Assembly: GCA_035379625.1 (NCBI GenBank)
Contig: DAOSVM010000007.1
Coordinates: forward strand, 25,476 to 89,475
Length of the DNA: 64,000 nucleotides
Reading direction: 5' to 3'
Source: DAOSCP01 sp035379625
GTDB taxonomy: Bacteria; Bacteroidota; Ignavibacteria; Ignavibacteriales; DAOSCP01
Part shown: piece by piece, positions 25,926-35,441 of the stretch
Layout of the letters: each line of letters begins with the position of its first letter
Numbering within the stretch: the stretch's first letter is position 1
The notes under the pieces: generated by a model
The model's database searches: none
What the model saw: the letters and a program-made list of their open reading frames with translations, nothing else
What the model was told of the DNA's origin: nothing
Made by a program: the position numbers and the translations under genes

Positions 25926-27785
25926 ATGAAAATATATAAATATTTATATTTGTTGCTTATATTATTATTTTGGGGTTGTAAAGATTTTAATGATCAATAT
26001 GGTGGTAGTGATATATTAGGATTTTTGGATCAAGCCGTTAAGGCTCCAAAAGGTGGAATGGTTTTAATTTCCCCTAAAAGTGGTACAATAGCATCTTTTA
26101 GTGTAACGATAAAATGGGCCGCTGACACATTAGTTATTTATAGAGTAAATATATATATGCAAACATCTTTAGATAACCAATGGAAGAAAATTTGTGAAAA
26201 TATTCCTGCTAGTTTAGGTAAATATACCATAACCCAACTGCCTGATAGAAATTGTCAAATTAAATTTAAAATAGAAGCAGTAGATAATGTTAATAAATTT
26301 GTAGAAACACCATTATTGCAATTTAATATACCAGATAATTTTATACAAATAACTCAACCAGATGGAACAATAGCTTATGAAAGTGGATCAAGTATTAGTA
26401 TTAACTGGAGTTATGGGACAATTTATAATTATTATGATAACATTATCTTACAATTTTCAACTGATAATGGTGTAACTTGGAATTTTTTGGGGAATTCTTA
26501 TATGGGGACAAGAAATTATACATGGACTACACCAGTGTATGATGTTAAAATGCCATGTAAAGTTAGAATACAATTACAATATCAACCTGATAGGATGGCT
26601 GAGTCTCAGTTGTTTTATATATTACCCCAAAAACCAATTACTATAATAACACCTAATAGTACAACTAGCTGGAAAATAGGAACTAGTCAATATATTACTT
26701 GGAAAAATGATAAAGCAAGACAAGTTAATCTTCAATATTCAATTTTTCCAGATTCTTTGATATGGAAAAATATTAAATTAAGTTATTCTTCTTCCAGTGG
26801 TGACAATTCATATTTATGGAATATTCCAACAACAATAACAAAAACAACTAAAGCAAAAATAAAAATAATAGATGCAGGTAATTCTTCAAATTATGCTATA
26901 TCTGATAAATTTACTATTTCTGTACCAGAATCAATTAAGGTAATTTCACCAAAATCTGGGGATATTTGGTATGGTGGTAAAAGCTATATCATTAGTTGGG
27001 ATCATTCTACAGCTACAACATTTGGAATTTATTACAGAATGGCACCTAGTGGTTCTTGGACTACGATAAATACTTATATTAACAATCAAAAAAATTACAC
27101 ATGGCAAATACCTACGAATATGACAACAGGTTCATACCAAATAAAAGTTGCTGATTACACTGGTATCGAGCCAGAAGGAATAAGTGGAATTTTTCAAATT
27201 ATATCACCTACAATTAAATTAACTTCACCAACAGAAAATCAAGCAATTAAAGCAAATACCGATTTTAATATTACTTGGGAAGCTAAAGATGTTAATTATT
27301 TAAAATGTCAATACAGTACAGATAATGGAAGTTCTTGGTCCACAATATTTGATAATCAAGTTGCTACAGCTACTGGCTCTTATAACTGGAAAGTGCCTAA
27401 TATCGATGCTCCAAAATGTATTATGAGATTATCAGATGCATCAAATCCTGATATACAATTTGATGTGCCATTTAGTATTGTAAAACCTAATGTTACTTTT
27501 AATGCACCAACACAAGGTGTAATATGGCTAAGTGGTACGAACAAAACAATTAGATGGATAAGTAGTAATTTACAATATGTTAGATTAGATTATTCAACGG
27601 ATGGGGGAAACAGTTGGATAAATATCAATAGTTCAGTTTTTACTAATAATAATGCAGAAACTACTTATTCTTGGATTGTTCCATCAATTTCTGCAACATC
27701 AACAAATTGTTATATTAAGATAACAGATTATTATAATAGTAATGTTTATTTCTTAAGTCCTAAATTTACTATTCAAAAACCTTAA
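25926..27785 (+). CDS. Surface lipoprotein of six tandem Ig-like domains
   Basis: A lipoprotein signal (lipid-bearing Cys18 in LLFWGC) is followed by six consecutive domains of about 95 residues, roughly at 40-137, 138-236, 237-335, 336-429, 430-522 and 523-619. Each opens with an xISPxxG-like strand and a W or GxxxxIxW motif, has a mid-domain signature such as LQFSTDNGVTWN, CQYSTDNGSSWS or LDYSTDGGNSW, then YxWxxP, and ends with xIKIxD. The pattern resembles the Kre9/KNH-like Ig domain found in bacterial surface proteins. A role in binding a polymer or a partner protein is likely but unproven. It begins 9 bases after the barrel-like gene and 16 bases before the caspase gene, so the three are an operon. 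Confidence 0.8.
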   Translation: MKIYKYLYLLLILLFWGCKDFNDQYGGSDILGFLDQAVKAPKGGMVLISPKSGTIASFSVTIKWAADTLVIYRVNIYMQTSLDNQWKKICENIPASLGKYTITQLPDRNCQIKFKIEAVDNVNKFVETPLLQFNIPDNFIQITQPDGTIAYESGSSISINWSYGTIYNYYDNIILQFSTDNGVTWNFLGNSYMGTRNYTWTTPVYDVKMPCKVRIQLQYQPDRMAESQLFYILPQKPITIITPNSTTSWKIGTSQYITWKNDKARQVNLQYSIFPDSLIWKNIKLSYSSSSGDNSYLWNIPTTITKTTKAKIKIIDAGNSSNYAISDKFTISVPESIKVISPKSGDIWYGGKSYIISWDHSTATTFGIYYRMAPSGSWTTINTYINNQKNYTWQIPTNMTTGSYQIKVADYTGIEPEGISGIFQIISPTIKLTSPTENQAIKANTDFNITWEAKDVNYLKCQYSTDNGSSWSTIFDNQVATATGSYNWKVPNIDAPKCIMRLSDASNPDIQFDVPFSIVKPNVTFNAPTQGVIWLSGTNKTIRWISSNLQYVRLDYSTDGGNSWININSSVFTNNNAETTYSWIVPSISATSTNCYIKITDYYNSNVYFLSPKFTIQKP

Positions 27786-27801
27786 GATAAAGGGGAAGAA
27801 A

Positions 27802-29136
27802 ATGACAAAGTTTATAAAAATATTTGCTTTAATTTTTATTTTGCCTTATATGATTATTATAGCTCAAGATTATGAGGCAAGAAGTACTAGCAAGAAGCTA
27901 AGAATACAAAAAAATCCACCTAAAATTAATGTGGAAATACAGTTTAATAAACCAGTCAGCAATAACATCTTAAAAGGTGGTGATATTAACGATTTTCAAA
28001 TTACAATTACAAATACTGGAAAAGGTCCTGCTAAAGATGTTTACGTCGATTTAAGAAGTGACGATTTAGGTAATGATGTATTGAAAATAGTTTCCACAAT
28101 AAAAATAGGGAATATAGAAGCAGGTGAAACTAAAACATTTACTATACCTTTTACGGTGAACCCAACTTTAAATAAACCGATAAATGGAATTTTAAATTTT
28201 TATTTTAGTGAAAAAGGAGAATATGAATTAAGTAAACAATTTTATCCTATTAAAATAGTACCTAATCAAGAAAATTTTATACAACAAGAAGAAGAAATTA
28301 TTCTTGCTTCCGATGTTGATAAGAATATACCAGTAAGTCCATATAAGAGACCAAATGCAATAGCTTTAGTTTTAACTGTATCAAAATATGCAAATAAAGA
28401 TATTCCTGCTGTAAAATTTGCTAAACATGATGGTAAAGCTATAAGAGAGTATTTAGTTAAAACATTTGGCTATGATCCAGATAATATTTTACCAAAAGAG
28501 GAAAATACTCTTATTACATACGGAACTATGAAAAATTTTATTAAAAATGTTTTGCCAAATTATTTACGTAAAGATGGTAGTAGTGAATTATTTGTTTATT
28601 TTGCTGGACATGGAGCGCCAAATGTTAATACTAAGAAGGCTTATTTTGTACCTTATGATGCTGATCCAAATTATGTAAGTGATGAAAATGCTTATTCTAT
28701 GGAAGCATTTTATGATGATTTAGGGGCATTGAAAGCAAAATCGAAAATTGTTGTTATTGATGCATGTTTTTCCGGTGCATCAGGTGAAGGTGAATTAATT
28801 ATTAAAAATGCAAGTCCTGTATTATTAGATATTGAAGAAAATACAGGAACTTCTTTAGATGATACTGCTAATGTTGTATTTAAATCATCAACAGGGCAAC
28901 AAGTATCAAATTGGTATCCAGAAAAAAATCATGGTATGTTTACTTATTACTTCTTGAAAGGTATTCAGGGAGCTGCTGATAAAAATAACGATGGTATAAT
29001 AACAGTAGGTGAAATTAAAAATTACATAAATGATGAGAATGAAGGTTTAACATCAATGGCATTAAGAAAATATGGTAGAAAACAAACCGCAGTAATTTCT
29101 GGTAAAGATGACAATGTTTTAGTTAGATTAAAATAA
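27802..29136 (+). CDS. Secreted caspase-like (C14) protease with EF-hand loop
   Basis: The 444-residue protein has a signal peptide (MTKFIKIFALIFILPYMIIIAQ), a beta-sandwich domain at about 35-155 that looks like a CARDB-type module (FQITITNTGKGPAKDVYVDL), and a caspase-fold peptidase from about 185. The catalytic dyad is visible as His270 (VYFAGHGAPN) and Cys322 (VIDACFSGASG). Residues 393-404 form a canonical calcium loop, DKNNDGIITVGE, with all EF-hand positions filled, so activity may depend on calcium as in metacaspases. Extracytoplasmic location is predicted from the signal; targets are unknown. It is the last gene of the operon and is followed by a strong terminator at 29158. Confidence 0.9.
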   Translation: MTKFIKIFALIFILPYMIIIAQDYEARSTSKKLRIQKNPPKINVEIQFNKPVSNNILKGGDINDFQITITNTGKGPAKDVYVDLRSDDLGNDVLKIVSTIKIGNIEAGETKTFTIPFTVNPTLNKPINGILNFYFSEKGEYELSKQFYPIKIVPNQENFIQQEEEIILASDVDKNIPVSPYKRPNAIALVLTVSKYANKDIPAVKFAKHDGKAIREYLVKTFGYDPDNILPKEENTLITYGTMKNFIKNVLPNYLRKDGSSELFVYFAGHGAPNVNTKKAYFVPYDADPNYVSDENAYSMEAFYDDLGALKAKSKIVVIDACFSGASGEGELIIKNASPVLLDIEENTGTSLDDTANVVFKSSTGQQVSNWYPEKNHGMFTYYFLKGIQGAADKNNDGIITVGEIKNYINDENEGLTSMALRKYGRKQTAVISGKDDNVLVRLK

Positions 29137-29157
29137 ATATTTATAACTTCTAAACAA

Positions 29158-29187
29158 ATAAGCTGCTCAATGGAGCAGCTTATTTTT
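29158..29187 (+). terminator. Rho-independent terminator after the caspase gene
   Basis: A perfect 11-bp stem, ATAAGCTGCTC (29158-29168) with GAGCAGCTTAT (29173-29183), closes an AATG loop and runs into TTTTT. It ends the caspase operon, and only 20 bases separate it from the start of the GH5 gene. Confidence 0.85.
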
Positions 29188-29207
29188 ATATAAATAGGAG
29201 AAAGATT

Positions 29208-30230
29208 ATGTGGGAAAAACGAATTTATATATATGTTATTTTAGTATCACTTTTGCTTAGTTCTTGTGATAATAACATAACGGAAAATGTTATTATTGAT
29301 AATGAATATGTATTCCGGCAAAATGAAAAACTAGGTGTGGGCGTCAATTTAGGTAATGCTCTTGAAGCACCAAATGAAGGGGATTGGGGAGTTGTAATTA
29401 AGGATGAATATTTTGATATTATAAAAAATTTAGGTTTTAACTCAATACGTATCCCGGTAAAATGGTCGGCGCATTTAACTCAAAATAATCAAATAGATGA
29501 AATTTTTATGAAAAGAGTTGAATATGTTGTTGATTTAGGTTTAAAAAAAGGTTTTGCGATTATTTTGAATGTTCATCATTTTGATGAGATACATATTGAT
29601 CCAATAAGTAATAAGCAGAAGTTATACGATATTTGGCAGCAAATTTCTAAAAAGTTTTCAAATCGTTCGAATTATTTATTTTATGAAGTTTTAAATGAAC
29701 CACAAAACAATTTAACTATCAATTTATGGAATGATATACAAAAAGAATGTGTCAGAATTATTAGAGAAAATGATAAATATCATACAATATTGGTTAGTGG
29801 TGTAAATTATAACAGTGTATGGGGATTAGAAAATTTATCATTACCAGAAGACAATAATATTATTCTGACAATTCATTATTATGAGCCTTTTACTTTTACT
29901 CATCAAGGTGCGGAATGGGTAAATGGTGCTGATGTTTGGCTTGGAACAAAATGGCTAAATACAGAACCGGAAATACAAAATATTGAAGCAGATATCAATA
30001 AAGCCGTTAATTTTGCAAAATTGCATAATATTCCTGTCAATTGCGGAGAATTTGGATCATACTATAAGGCTGATAGTTTATCAAGAGTAAATTGGACAAA
30101 TGCTATTGCAACGATTTTAAAGAAAAATAAAATAAGTTATAATTATTGGGAGTTTTGTGCAGGGTTTGGATTTTATGATCCGAATACTAAAAAAATTAAT
30201 TATAGCTTAGTTAATGCATTATTAAAATAA
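29208..30230 (+). CDS. GH5-family glycoside hydrolase lipoprotein (endoglucanase-like)
   Basis: The 340-residue enzyme has a lipoprotein signal (Cys20 in LLLSSC) and a GH5 TIM barrel of typical length. Family signatures are GVGVNLGNALEAP near the start, NSIRIPVKW, HHFDEI, the acid/base Glu164 in FYEVLNEPQ, HYYEPFTFTHQGAEW, and the nucleophile Glu281 in NCGEFGSYY. GH5 enzymes of this kind cleave beta-1,4-glucans or mannans; the exact substrate cannot be read here. An AGGAG ribosome-binding site lies before the ATG. The promoter must lie upstream of, or read through, the 29158 hairpin. Confidence 0.9.
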   Translation: MWEKRIYIYVILVSLLLSSCDNNITENVIIDNEYVFRQNEKLGVGVNLGNALEAPNEGDWGVVIKDEYFDIIKNLGFNSIRIPVKWSAHLTQNNQIDEIFMKRVEYVVDLGLKKGFAIILNVHHFDEIHIDPISNKQKLYDIWQQISKKFSNRSNYLFYEVLNEPQNNLTINLWNDIQKECVRIIRENDKYHTILVSGVNYNSVWGLENLSLPEDNNIILTIHYYEPFTFTHQGAEWVNGADVWLGTKWLNTEPEIQNIEADINKAVNFAKLHNIPVNCGEFGSYYKADSLSRVNWTNAIATILKKNKISYNYWEFCAGFGFYDPNTKKINYSLVNALLK

Positions 30231-30270
30231 TCAAAAAAATATTATATTTTAATTAAAAATAGAAAATTAT

Positions 30271-31023
30271 ATGCAAAATTTATTAGTAATACCTTCGATA
30301 GATATACACAAAGGTAAATGTGTTAGGGTTGTAAAAGGAATACCAGAGCTTAATACATTTGAGTACAGCGATGATCCTGTAGAAATGGCAAAAATATGGC
30401 GTGCGGAAAATGCCAAAGTGTTACACGTTGTTGATTTTGATGGTGCTTGGTCCCATGAAGATATCAATATGAATATAATAAAAAAAATCTGTTCTTCTGT
30501 CATTATACCTGTTGAATTTGCTGGTGGTGTGAGAACATTTGATGATGCTGAAAAAGTTTTTGATTTGGGCGTTTACAGAATTGTAACAGGTACAATGGTG
30601 GTTGAAAATTTAAAGGATTTCATTAAAATTTTTGAAAAATATGGCCCAAATAAATTAGCTGTATCTTTGGATGTTTTAGATGATTATATTTTAATTCGTG
30701 GTAGATCATTCAGAACAAATTATAAAGTTGAAGATATTATTAATCTGGTTAAAGATATTGGAATTGAAAGGTATGTTGTAACAGATATTGCTTCAAATGG
30801 TACTTTAACTGGTGCAAATATTGAATTATCTTTGAAAGTGGCAAAATTAACTTCAAAAAAAGTAACACATTCCGGTGGCGTGAGGGATAAAAATGACTTA
30901 TTTTTAATTCAATCTCATGTAAAAGATGGTATAGATTCCGTTATCGTTGGAAGGGCATTATATGAAAATAAATTCCCTTGCCAAAAAATTTGGCGTATTG
31001 CTGAACAGGGGATTTTTGACTAA
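30271..31023 (+). CDS. hisA: HisA-type phosphoribosyl isomerase
   Basis: HisA isomerises ProFAR in histidine synthesis by an Amadori rearrangement. The 250-residue beta/alpha barrel starts with VIPSIDIHKGKCVRVVKG, has the acidic residue of the first strand (SIDI) and of the middle of the barrel (AVSLDV), the Thr-containing VVTDIASNGTLTG, and phosphate-binding HSGGVRDKND and VIVGRALYE. HisA and not HisF is indicated by GRALYE and by the TGTMVVEN segment. No other his gene is in the window, so it is isolated from the pathway here; a PriA-like or repurposed role cannot be excluded. Its stop overlaps the next start by 1 base. Confidence 0.85.
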   Translation: MQNLLVIPSIDIHKGKCVRVVKGIPELNTFEYSDDPVEMAKIWRAENAKVLHVVDFDGAWSHEDINMNIIKKICSSVIIPVEFAGGVRTFDDAEKVFDLGVYRIVTGTMVVENLKDFIKIFEKYGPNKLAVSLDVLDDYILIRGRSFRTNYKVEDIINLVKDIGIERYVVTDIASNGTLTGANIELSLKVAKLTSKKVTHSGGVRDKNDLFLIQSHVKDGIDSVIVGRALYENKFPCQKIWRIAEQGIFD

Positions 31024-31751
31024 TGGAAGTAAAACAATATACGTATTCTAGCTTTATTTATAACGAATTGATGGCTCATGTAACTTACGATAAATGGGCT
31101 GCCTATATAGCAAATATTGTGAAAATATTTATTCCAAAAAATCCGTTGGTATTGGATTTAACAGCAGGAAGTGGACTTTTAACCGATAAATTATCTAAAT
31201 TACTTAAAACTTATATTATAGCAAATGATTTATCTTATTATATGTTAGAGCAGTATAATACCGATTCTTATAAAATTTGTTCCGATATAAGGTCATTACC
31301 ATATAAAATAAAATTTGATTTAGTATTTTCAAATTTTGATAGCATTAATTATCTTCTGATAGAAGATGATATTTTCAAGGCTTTTAAAGAAATTTCAAAA
31401 ATATTGACTATTGATGGTATTTTTGTTTTTGATGTTTCTTTATTTAAAAATAGTTTACCTTATAAAAAGCCATTTCATAAAACAGGCACGATTAATGGTT
31501 ATTATTACTTTTTTAAAACGGAATATGATGAAATTAATTCAATTCAAACAACAACTATTGATGTAATTGACAAGCTTGGACAAAAATTTCAGGAAATTCA
31601 TAAACAAAAAATTTATCCATTAGAAACTTTTTTCTATTTGCTTGAAGAAGCGGGCTTAGAAGTTATAAAATGTTATGATGGCTTTTCCAAAAAAATAGCT
31701 TCAAATAATTCAAAAAGAGCTCAATTTATTACAAAATTATATCAGGAATAG
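31023..31751 (+). CDS. Class I SAM-dependent methyltransferase
   Basis: The 242-residue protein has a class I methyltransferase fold. The SAM-binding motif is LDLTAGSGLLTDKLSK, followed by an acidic end of the second strand (IIANDLSYYML) and DIRSLPYKIKFDLVFSNFDSINYLL for motifs II/III. The C-terminal half contains DGIFVFDVS and a beta-rich region of the type found in small-molecule methyltransferases of the Methyltransf_25 group. The substrate is unknown. The start ATG shares its A with the hisA stop, and recN follows after 2 bases, so it is translationally coupled to hisA. Confidence 0.85.
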   Translation: MEVKQYTYSSFIYNELMAHVTYDKWAAYIANIVKIFIPKNPLVLDLTAGSGLLTDKLSKLLKTYIIANDLSYYMLEQYNTDSYKICSDIRSLPYKIKFDLVFSNFDSINYLLIEDDIFKAFKEISKILTIDGIFVFDVSLFKNSLPYKKPFHKTGTINGYYYFFKTEYDEINSIQTTTIDVIDKLGQKFQEIHKQKIYPLETFFYLLEEAGLEVIKCYDGFSKKIASNNSKRAQFITKLYQE

Positions 31752-31753
31752 TT

Positions 31754-33448
31754 ATGCTAAAATTATTAGCCATAAAAGATTTTGCTCTGATTGAAAAATT
31801 AAATGTACATTTTGATAAAGGTTTAAACATTATTACAGGTGAAACAGGAGCAGGGAAATCAATTATTCTTGATGCTTTGGGGCTTATTCTTGGTGATAGA
31901 GCCTCTATAGATATGGTACGAAAAGGTGCAAATAAAACTGTTATAGAAGCATTTTTTGATATTTCTGGAAATACAAAAATAAAAAATTATTTGGATATGC
32001 TTGAAATAGAATATGAAGATGAGCTTATTGTAAGAAGGGAAGTTTCGACAAAGGGAAATTCAAGATGCTTTTTGAACGATATTCCAACAACTATTAATAA
32101 CTTAAAAGAAGCCGGTAATTTTTTAGTAGATTTACACGGACAGCACGAACATCAATCTTTGCTAAACGTTGCCTATCATATAAAAATTTTAGATGAATTT
32201 GCAAGTTTACAAAAGCAAATTGATGAGTATAATGATATTTTCAAAAAACTTAATGAAACAATTAAGAAACGAGATGATTTAAAAAGCCAAGAAAGTTTAT
32301 TGAAAGAAAAATTAGATTTTTACTCTTTCCAACTTAAGGAAATTGATACGATAAATCCACAGCTTGGTGAAGATGAGACAATTGATAATGAATTAAAAAT
32401 TTTAGAAAATTCTGAAAAAATTCTAGAATTAGCAAATTCAAGTTATAATCTATTATATTCGGATGATAATTCAGTTATTAATTTATTAGGAAATGTTGAG
32501 AAATTCCTAACACAAATTATTAAAATTGATGTTTCAAAAAAAGATTTGATCGAACAATTAAGTAATACATTTGATGTTATTTCAGATATTTCTAAGGAAC
32601 TTAGAAATTATATAGATTCAATTGATTTGGAACCTGAAACTCTTGAAGCGAAAAGAAACAGATTATTTGAATTGAACAATTTGAAAAGAAAGTATAATAA
32701 AAATATTGAAGAAATTTTAAAATATCGTGAAAAAATAGCAGCAGAAATTGAAATTGCAGAGAATTTTAATGATAAAATATCTGAAATAGAAAATGAAATA
32801 AAAGAATTATATAAACAATTATACATAAAAGCTAAAAATATATCTAATGAAAGACGTTTAGTTTCTCAAAAAGTTGAAAAAGAGGTGGTTTCTGTTTTAG
32901 CTAATTTAGGGATGCCTAAAGTTCAATTTAAGGTTAATTTTTACAATTCATTATATGAAGATTATGATGATGATAAAATTCAAGAAATAAAATTTAATTC
33001 TTATGGTTTTGATGAAATTGAATTTCTGATTTCAACAAATTTAGGTGAAGATTTAAAATCTTTAAATAAAATTGTTTCAGGCGGTGAAATTTCACGAATA
33101 ATGTTAGCATTAAAAACGATTTTAGCAAAATCTGATAAATTACCAATATTAGTTTTTGATGAAATAGATACAGGTATTTCTGGAAGAATTGCTCAAAAGG
33201 TTGGCGAAGCATTAAAAGATTTATCAAGATACCATCAAATAATTTCAATAACTCATTTACCACAAATTGCGGCGTTTGCTGATGTTCATTTTATGGTTCA
33301 AAAAACTGAGATTGAAGATAGAACTGTTTCAAAAATTATCAAATTGAATGAAGATGAACATATCTTAGAAATTGCTAAAATGCTTTCTGGTGATAAAGTG
33401 ACAGATGCAGCTATTGAAAGCGCAAAAGCTCTTGTGAAAGGAATTTAA
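31754..33448 (+). CDS. recN: DNA repair protein RecN
   Basis: RecN is an SMC-like ATPase acting in double-strand break repair. The 564-residue protein begins LKLLAIKDFALIEKLNV, has the Walker A motif ITGETGAGKSIILDALG near residue 30, the family block VDLHGQHEHQSLL, a long antiparallel coiled coil through the middle, and C-terminal ABC signature SGGEISRIMLALK with Walker B ILVFDEIDTGISGRIAQKV and THLPQIAAFAD. All motifs are intact and the length is normal. It is followed by hemW at a distance of 1 base. Confidence 0.95.
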   Translation: MLKLLAIKDFALIEKLNVHFDKGLNIITGETGAGKSIILDALGLILGDRASIDMVRKGANKTVIEAFFDISGNTKIKNYLDMLEIEYEDELIVRREVSTKGNSRCFLNDIPTTINNLKEAGNFLVDLHGQHEHQSLLNVAYHIKILDEFASLQKQIDEYNDIFKKLNETIKKRDDLKSQESLLKEKLDFYSFQLKEIDTINPQLGEDETIDNELKILENSEKILELANSSYNLLYSDDNSVINLLGNVEKFLTQIIKIDVSKKDLIEQLSNTFDVISDISKELRNYIDSIDLEPETLEAKRNRLFELNNLKRKYNKNIEEILKYREKIAAEIEIAENFNDKISEIENEIKELYKQLYIKAKNISNERRLVSQKVEKEVVSVLANLGMPKVQFKVNFYNSLYEDYDDDKIQEIKFNSYGFDEIEFLISTNLGEDLKSLNKIVSGGEISRIMLALKTILAKSDKLPILVFDEIDTGISGRIAQKVGEALKDLSRYHQIISITHLPQIAAFADVHFMVQKTEIEDRTVSKIIKLNEDEHILEIAKMLSGDKVTDAAIESAKALVKGI

Positions 33449-33449
33449 G

Positions 33450-34583
33450 TTGAAAAAACAATTATCATTATATGTACATTTTCCATTCTGTGAACACAAG
33501 TGCAATTATTGTGATTTTTATTCGATAATTGATTTTACTAATCAAGAAAATTATACAAAATATCTGGTTAATGAAATAATCTATTATTCGAAATTATTGA
33601 ATAATGAATATCAAATTAAAACTATTTTCTTTGGTGGGGGTACTCCCACAGCTCTACCATTGGAACTTTTCGAGAAAATTTGCAGCGCTATTTTCGATAA
33701 CTTTGATATAGACCTTGGATATGAATGGACACTTGAAGCAAATCCTAATTCTTTAGTGCATAATTTAAAATACTATAAGGATTTAGGGATAAACAGGTTA
33801 AGTATAGGTGTACAATCTTTTTCTGATAGAGATTTAAAGTTCTTAACAAGAATTCACAATTCCAAAGAAGCGATAAATATAATACATAAAGCCTATAATT
33901 TAGGTTTTAAAAATATAAATATTGATTTAATTTTTAATTTGCCAACTCATAACATCAGAACAATTAAAAAAAATTTAGAAATTGTTACAAGCTTACCGAT
34001 TAAGCATATTTCTTATTATAGTTTAATTTTAGAAAATGGGACACAACTTTATTACCAAGTGTTGAACAATCAAATTAAACTCAAAAGTGATGCCAATGAT
34101 TTAAAATATTATCGGTTTATTATTGATTTCTTGAGTGAAAAAGGTTTTAATCAATATGAAGTATCAAATTTTGCAAAAGAAGGTTATGAGTGTAGACATA
34201 ATTTGACTTATTGGCACTATGATGAATACTTAGGATTGGGTCCTTCTGCTCATTCATTTATTAAAAATAAACGATGGTGGAATTATAGGAATATTAGGTA
34301 TTATATCGAAAATATTCAAAAATATGGCAATGCAGTGAAATCATCTGAAATTTTGTCAACTGAACAAATGCTTGACGAATTTTTAATGCTAAGTTTTAGA
34401 AGTGATGGATTAAACTTAAATAAATTACCTGAAATTAATGGTTTAAATGAAAAAATTACAAACATAAAACCAAAACTAAATAATTTCTTGAAAAATAATT
34501 TAATGAAATTTGAAAATAATATTTATAAACTTACTTCAGATGGTTATGCTGTAGCTGATAAGATTATAGAAATCCTTTTATGA
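33450..34583 (+). CDS. hemW: Radical SAM family heme chaperone HemW
   Basis: HemW inserts or transfers heme; it is often annotated as oxygen-independent coproporphyrinogen oxidase. The 377-residue protein has the radical SAM cluster Cys14-x3-Cys18-x2-Cys21 (FCEHKCNYCDFYS), FFGGGTPTALP, LEANPNS, RLSIGVQSFSDRDLKFLTRIH, and NFAKEGYECRHNLTYW, which marks HemW. The first residues lack the extra N-terminal arm of true HemN. The start is a TTG one base after recN, with AAGGAA at ribosome-binding distance. It converges with nadK with a 6-base overlap. Confidence 0.9.
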   Translation: MKKQLSLYVHFPFCEHKCNYCDFYSIIDFTNQENYTKYLVNEIIYYSKLLNNEYQIKTIFFGGGTPTALPLELFEKICSAIFDNFDIDLGYEWTLEANPNSLVHNLKYYKDLGINRLSIGVQSFSDRDLKFLTRIHNSKEAINIIHKAYNLGFKNINIDLIFNLPTHNIRTIKKNLEIVTSLPIKHISYYSLILENGTQLYYQVLNNQIKLKSDANDLKYYRFIIDFLSEKGFNQYEVSNFAKEGYECRHNLTYWHYDEYLGLGPSAHSFIKNKRWWNYRNIRYYIENIQKYGNAVKSSEILSTEQMLDEFLMLSFRSDGLNLNKLPEINGLNEKITNIKPKLNNFLKNNLMKFENNIYKLTSDGYAVADKIIEILL

Positions 34584-35441
34584 GTGTTTATTCCTATAAT
34601 CGTAGCCCCATAAAAGTTTGTCTCTTAGTAAATCAAAATAAGGTTTTTGATTAATTTGAATAATTCTCAATTTTTTTTCCGATTTGCGAATTGTAATTGT
34701 GTCATATGATTCTATATTTAAATCGTGTTGTCCGTCGAAAGAAATACGTAATTTTTCACCACGAGAATAAGGTTCAATTTTTAATTGAGTATTGTCAGTT
34801 AAAACAAGTGGTCTGATTGTTAAGCTATGAGGAGCAATAGGTGTTAGCACAAATACATTAGCATTTGGACTAATAACAGGCCCACCGCAAGCCAAGGAAT
34901 AAGCTGTAGATCCAGTAGGAGTTGAAATAATTATTCCGTCAGCAATGATAGTTGAGACATAATTATCATTAGCAAAAAGTTTAAGTTCAATTGTTTTATT
35001 AAAGCCACCTTTATCAATTACAACATCGTTTACAGCAATGTATTCACGTGAATCATTTATTTTGCATTCAAGTAATATTCTTTCATCGATTGTAAAATCA
35101 TCGTTTAATATTTTATCAATAAGAGCAGATAAATTTTGAGGTTCAGGTTCGGATAAATATCCTAACTTGCCAAAATTTAAACCGTAAATTAATTTGTTAT
35201 ATTTTACTGCAAAGTATGAAGAAAAAAGAAAAGTCCCATCGCCACCTATAGAAATAATATATTTTGTATCCATACACATTTGTTCGATATCGCAGTAATG
35301 ATCATCATCAACAATATTTAAGTATTGTTTAGCATCTTTCCAGATTTTAAATTCAACATTCTTTTCTTTTAAGTAAGCGATAAAATTTTCAGTAAATTTT
35401 ATAACTTCGTTTTTATAGAGGTTACAAATTATTGCAATCAT
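34578..35441 (-). CDS. nadK: NAD kinase
   Basis: NAD kinase phosphorylates NAD to NADP. The 287-residue protein has the diphosphate-binding GGDG motif in IISIGGDGTFLFSSY, LNFGKLGYLSEP, ADGIIISTPTGSTAYSLACGGPVISP, and APHSLTIRPLVL, all in the expected order. The C-terminal beta strands (KLRISFDGQ) complete the fold. It overlaps the upstream DUF58 gene by 4 bases (translational coupling) and the convergent hemW by 6 bases. Confidence 0.95.
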   Translation of the reverse strand: MIAIICNLYKNEVIKFTENFIAYLKEKNVEFKIWKDAKQYLNIVDDDHYCDIEQMCMDTKYIISIGGDGTFLFSSYFAVKYNKLIYGLNFGKLGYLSEPEPQNLSALIDKILNDDFTIDERILLECKINDSREYIAVNDVVIDKGGFNKTIELKLFANDNYVSTIIADGIIISTPTGSTAYSLACGGPVISPNANVFVLTPIAPHSLTIRPLVLTDNTQLKIEPYSRGEKLRISFDGQHDLNIESYDTITIRKSEKKLRIIQINQKPYFDLLRDKLLWGYDYRNKHS

